Below are positions 60,441 through 64,000 of a stretch of 64,000 bases of DNA, piece after piece. Each line of letters opens with the position of its first letter. The first letter of the stretch is position 1. Origin of the DNA: Bryobacterales bacterium (GTDB taxonomy: Bacteria > Acidobacteriota > Terriglobia > Bryobacterales > Bryobacteraceae); assembly GCA_020854055.1 (NCBI GenBank), contig JADZGD010000143.1, forward strand, positions 1 to 64,000. The letters run 5' to 3'. The translations under genes were made by a program, and so were the position numbers. The notes under the pieces were generated by a model. It worked only from the letters and a program-made list of their open reading frames with translations, was not told where the DNA came from and did not search any database.

Positions 60441-62090
60441 TTACCAGAAGATGATGTTCAGGATAATGGCGATTACCGCCACCACAATGGCGAGCACACC
60501 CGGCCGCCGGTACCAGACCAGGCGTTCTTCAGGTGGATGATCGGTGAAGCCCCAGACCAGGTTCTTCAGCTCACCGGCGGGGCGCGGCCGGGTGGCCAGG
60601 CTGACCAGGATCGTCACCACAAAGCAGGTGCTCCAGGCAAAGATGGCGACCCAGAAATTCTGCGCCATGGTGGAGGGGAATGTGTAGACGTCCGCAACCC
60701 AACCGCCTTTGCCTTCGGCGACGGTCAGGCCGTGGGTAAGGGCGGCGGCGCCCGTGCCGGCCAACAGACCGGTGAAAGCGCCATGGCCGGTGGTGCGTTT
60801 CCAGAACATGCCTAACAGGAATGTTGCAAACAGCGGAGCGTTCACGAAGCCAAACACCAGTTGCAGCAGATCCATGATGTTGTTGTAGAGCCGGGCCAGA
60901 TAAGCCGTGCCGATGGAGAGCGCAATGCCCAGAATGGTGGTCCAGCGGGCGACCGCCAGGTAGTGCGTGTCAGAGGCTTTGGGCCGGATGTGGGTCTGGT
61001 AGATATCGTACGTCCATACGGTATTGAAAGCCGTCACATTGCCCGCCATGCCGGACATGAATGACGCCATCAGGGCGGTAAGGCCAACGCCGAGCATTCC
61101 GGTGGGATAAAACTGGGCCATCAGGGTCATCAGAACCTGGTCGTAATCGTAGCCGCCGTTTTTTGTGGGCAGCGAATAGCCGGTGCCGGCGCTGCTCAAA
61201 GCCAGCGCGGCGACACCGGGCACGATCACGACAAAGGGGATGAACATTTTTGGGAACGCGGCAATCACCGGCGTGCGCCGCGCAGCCGACATCGAGTTGG
61301 CGGCCAGCGCGCGTTGGATCACCAGAAAGTCCGTACACCAGTAGCCAAAGGAAAGCACGAAGGCGAGACCGAACACCAGGCCGAAGACCTCCACGCCCAT
61401 CGGGTTCTGCCCGGAGTGTTCCATGTACTTCCAGGCGTGCGTCATCACCGGAGAAAGGCGCGCCGACATGCCCTGCCAGCCGCCTGCCTTGCTGACGGCG
61501 AGTATCGCCAAGGGCGCGAAGCCGAGCACGATCAGGAAGAACTGCAGCACCTCGTTGTAGATGGCGCTGGTGAGACCGCCGAGCCAGGTATAGACGAGCA
61601 CGATCAGCGCCGAAAGCAACACCGATGCGGTAAAGCTCCAACCGAGAACCAACTGGAACAGCAATCCCAGCGCATACATCGAGATTCCCGACGAGAAGAC
61701 CGTCATGACGGCAAAGGTGATGGCGTTGAACGCGCGCGTCTTCTCATCGAAACGCAGCTTGAGGTATTCGGGCACGCTACGCGCGCGGCTGCCGTAGTAA
61801 AACGGCATCATAAACAGGCCGACAAACAGCATGGCGGGAATTGCGCCGCCCCAGTAAAAATGGGCCGTCATGATGCCATACTTGGCGCCCGAAGCGGCCA
61901 TGCCGATGACTTCCTGGGCGCCGAGATTCGCCGCCACAAAGGCAAGGCTGGTGATCCAGACCGGGACCGAGCGGCCGGATGTGAGGAAATCTTCGCTGGT
62001 GGCGACGCGCCGTTTGACGATCCAGCCGATGCCCAACACGAACAGGAAGTAGAGAGCAAGTATCAGGTAGTCGATGAATGACAGTGTCAA
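60441..62090 (-). CDS. sodium:solute symporter (SSS family, sugar type)
   Basis: A 549-residue transporter with about 14 membrane helices. LGIGWIVKRRVATSEDFLTSGRSVPVWITSLAFVAANLGAQEVIG, read across three loops, and the WLGGLTSAIYNEVLQFFLI sodium-site region match sugar symporters such as SglT. No ATG fits: the frame is open to 62150, but family-like sequence begins at TLSFIDYLILALYFLF, so I use the TTG at 62090 after GAGGTC; a CTG at 62084 is the alternative. With galK downstream, galactose is the probable substrate. Confidence 0.9.
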   Translation of the reverse strand: MTLSFIDYLILALYFLFVLGIGWIVKRRVATSEDFLTSGRSVPVWITSLAFVAANLGAQEVIGMAASGAKYGIMTAHFYWGGAIPAMLFVGLFMMPFYYGSRARSVPEYLKLRFDEKTRAFNAITFAVMTVFSSGISMYALGLLFQLVLGWSFTASVLLSALIVLVYTWLGGLTSAIYNEVLQFFLIVLGFAPLAILAVSKAGGWQGMSARLSPVMTHAWKYMEHSGQNPMGVEVFGLVFGLAFVLSFGYWCTDFLVIQRALAANSMSAARRTPVIAAFPKMFIPFVVIVPGVAALALSSAGTGYSLPTKNGGYDYDQVLMTLMAQFYPTGMLGVGLTALMASFMSGMAGNVTAFNTVWTYDIYQTHIRPKASDTHYLAVARWTTILGIALSIGTAYLARLYNNIMDLLQLVFGFVNAPLFATFLLGMFWKRTTGHGAFTGLLAGTGAAALTHGLTVAEGKGGWVADVYTFPSTMAQNFWVAIFAWSTCFVVTILVSLATRPRPAGELKNLVWGFTDHPPEERLVWYRRPGVLAIVVAVIAIILNIIFW

Positions 62091-62167
62091 GCGGACCTCG
62101 GAAGGGTGAGTGTAGCAGATTGGGGGAAGTAGAAAAACGATTGGCGGCACTTGGTAGGCTCGTAGAC

Positions 62168-64000
62168 ATGGGCGAACCGGACAATCTGATGGCGGATTTC
62201 AAACGGCGTGAGTTCCTGTCGTTACTGGGCGCCTTGCCGGCGCTGCCCCCTGCAACGGCGCGGCCCGTCCGCGTGCGCCTGGCCGAGGACGGGTTCTACG
62301 AGGCCTTTACCGGCAAGATCGAGATGGGACAAGGATCGCGGACGCTGCTGACACAGGCGCTGGCCGAAGAACTGCGGATTCCAATGAACCGCATCCGCCT
62401 GACGATGGGCGACACCGGTTGCGTGCCCGATGATGGCGGCACATGGGCGTCGCTCACTACTCCGGAAACCGTACCGGCCGTGCGGCGTGACGCGGCGGCA
62501 TTGGCCGGGCATGAACTGACTCCGCCCAACCAATGGAACGTGCTGGGCACGCCGGCCGCTCCGGTTTTTGGCCGCGAGGCGGTAACCGGAGCGCTACGCT
62601 ACTGCTCCGATTTGCGAATCGACGGGATGCTGCACGGTTGCATCGTACGCCCCGACGCGTATCGGGCGACTCTTGAGAGCTATGACGACTCAGCGGTCCG
62701 GCAGATGCCGGGAGTGAAGGTGGTGCGCGAAGGAAACCTGATTGGCGTGGTAGCCCGTGACCAGCAGACGGCGATTCGCGCCGCCGCCCGGATACGCGCC
62801 ACCTGGCGCGCTGAGCCGCTACCTACACTCGATGCCCTGTTCCGGCAGTTTCACCAGCAGGCAGTGGCGCCGGTGGCCGATGACCAGGCCCGCTATCCGC
62901 CCCTGATCCGCAGCGGCGATGTGCTGGCCGGGTTACAGGCAGCGGTCCGCCATCACCGCGCAGCCTATACCGTCGCGCCCATCAACCATGTAGCCCTGGA
63001 GCCGCGGGCGGCGATCGCCGAATGGAAGCAGGGCGCGCTCACGGTCTGGTGCGGCAAGCAGGCTCCGTTTCTGGTACGCGCGGAACTGGCCAAGGCTTTT
63101 GGAATTCCCGAGGCGAAGGTTCGCGTCGTCGTTGTGATGCCGGGCGGCGCGTTTGGCGGCAAGCAGCACGGCGAGTGCGAAGTGGAAGCGGCTACGCTGG
63201 CCCGGACGGTCGACGCCCCGGTACGCCTGGCCTGGACGCGCGAGGAGGAGTTCCGGATCGCCTACTCCCGGCCCGCCGGCCTGGTAGAAATTGAAAGTGG
63301 AGTCGATGAGGCGGGCCGGTTGACGGGCTGGCGCTTCCGCAACTACAACGCAGGCGCTCCCGGGCTGCGCCCGCCCTATGCGATAGAACACCAATCGAAC
63401 GAGTTCTGGCGCTGCGAGTCGCCATTCCGCCAGGGCTCTTACCGCGCCCTGGCGGCCACGGCCAACAACTTCGCGCGCGAGTCCCACGTAGACGAGTGGG
63501 CGAATCTGCTGGATCGCGACCCGGTGGAATACCGGCTGGCGAACCTAACCGACGCACGGCTGAAAGAAGTGTTGGAGCGTGGCGCAACGCTGTTCGGCTG
63601 GGGCCGCCGCAAGGCCGGCGGCGGCGTGGGATTCGGAATCGCCTGCAACCTGGAGAAGGCCGCCCGGCTGGCCCTGTTTGTGGAAACGGAGGGGTCCCGG
63701 GCTGATCTTCGCCTGCGCCGCATGGTGATCGTCGGAGACTTCGGCGCGGCACTCAATCCGGATAACCTGCGGAACCAGATGCAGGGCGCGGTGATCCAGG
63801 GCCTGGGCGGGGCGCTGTGGGAACGGCTGGAGTTCGATTCGCACGCGCAATTGACGCGACGCCTCGCGCAATACCGCCTGCCGCGATTTAGCGACACTGC
63901 TCCGCTTCACGTGGAACTGATCGACCGGCGCGAGGTTCCACCGGCCGGAGCAGGCGAATCGCCGATTACGCTTCCAGCGCCGGCGATTGCCAATGCGCTC
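62168..64000 (+). CDS. molybdopterin-binding oxidase subunit (xanthine dehydrogenase/IorB family), cut by window end
   Basis: An open frame of 611 codons from the ATG at 62168 runs off the window. A leader KRREFLSLLGALPALPP, although with two arginines, lacks a strong hydrophobic stretch. Family motifs are KIEMGQGSRTLLTQALAEEL, GGAFGGKQHGECEVEAATLA (molybdopterin contact), SPFRQGSYRALAATANNF and VPPAGAGESPITLP, where the glutamate in GAGES is catalytic in this family. It resembles isoquinoline 1-oxidoreductase beta or aldehyde oxidase large subunits, but the N-terminal region is shorter than usual. The 2Fe-2S partner gene is not seen upstream. Confidence 0.88.
   Translation, partial: MGEPDNLMADFKRREFLSLLGALPALPPATARPVRVRLAEDGFYEAFTGKIEMGQGSRTLLTQALAEELRIPMNRIRLTMGDTGCVPDDGGTWASLTTPETVPAVRRDAAALAGHELTPPNQWNVLGTPAAPVFGREAVTGALRYCSDLRIDGMLHGCIVRPDAYRATLESYDDSAVRQMPGVKVVREGNLIGVVARDQQTAIRAAARIRATWRAEPLPTLDALFRQFHQQAVAPVADDQARYPPLIRSGDVLAGLQAAVRHHRAAYTVAPINHVALEPRAAIAEWKQGALTVWCGKQAPFLVRAELAKAFGIPEAKVRVVVVMPGGAFGGKQHGECEVEAATLARTVDAPVRLAWTREEEFRIAYSRPAGLVEIESGVDEAGRLTGWRFRNYNAGAPGLRPPYAIEHQSNEFWRCESPFRQGSYRALAATANNFARESHVDEWANLLDRDPVEYRLANLTDARLKEVLERGATLFGWGRRKAGGGVGFGIACNLEKAARLALFVETEGSRADLRLRRMVIVGDFGAALNPDNLRNQMQGAVIQGLGGALWERLEFDSHAQLTRRLAQYRLPRFSDTAPLHVELIDRREVPPAGAGESPITLPAPAIANAL

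Noticed and set aside
1-64000. CRISPR arrays, prophage or rRNA genes
   Set aside because: No direct-repeat array with regular spacers, no phage structural genes and no rRNA sequence were seen by reading; short repeats found are listed separately.

Overview
The window is high-GC bacterial chromosome that reads like an Acidobacteriota genome, most likely the Bryobacterales/Solibacter branch. This is an inference from gene content: several Tat-exported TIM-barrel epimerase-like proteins, a fused two-domain E1 dehydrogenase, an acidobacterial-style Flp pilin, many TPR proteins, SIMPL and ABC-F proteins, and a fused formimidoyltransferase-cyclodeaminase. No 16S gene is present, so the assignment is provisional. 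The first and last genes are cut by the window edges.

Layout. 1-4.0 kb is a probable nitric-oxide response locus: an NsrR-like Rrf2 regulator, a redoxin-like protein and the Fe-S repair protein RIC on the plus strand, with a methyltransferase and a ferredoxin running divergently. I see NsrR-like operators on the promoters of both arms. 4.9-11.0 kb is a padR-tolC-RND permease-membrane fusion efflux operon. 11.0-12.9 kb is a small decayed accessory patch (IS3-like remnant, orphan ORFs, an amber-broken ORF, a leaderless orphan gene) abutting the 3' end of a tRNA-Thr(CGT). 13-18 kb holds a zinc-binding small protein, a TPR protein, an ABC-F ATPase, an esterase-like hydrolase and a SIMPL protein. 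18-24 kb is an envelope cluster: a class A PBP with a UB2H-like region, then a TPR protein, a TolB-like/TPR lipoprotein and a small protein, all closely spaced on one strand.

24-31 kb is mostly central metabolism and translation: proline dehydrogenase, fused alpha-keto acid dehydrogenase E1, citrate synthase and seryl-tRNA synthetase. 31-41 kb is surface-oriented: a membrane glycosyltransferase, a secreted protein behind a terminator-like leader, a solitary Flp pilin, an orphan sugar-binding lipoprotein, and an operon ending in a glycosyltransferase fused to a GNAT acetyltransferase. 41-51 kb has a DUF465 protein, a six-hairpin-like secreted protein, cysS coupled to a trans-sulfuration enzyme, and a histidine-degradation operon (hutU-hutI-ftcD) without hutH. 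51-64 kb has rpsO-pnp, a TIM-barrel protein, an ABC exporter, a CoA-binding protein, lactate permease, a sugar symporter-small membrane protein-galactokinase operon, and the start of a molybdopterin oxidase subunit.

The two most promising systems are the NsrR-controlled methyltransferase-ferredoxin unit, and the PBP/TPR/TolB-like lipoprotein operon, which resembles in one operon the PBP1B-LpoB-CpoB partnership known from enterobacteria.
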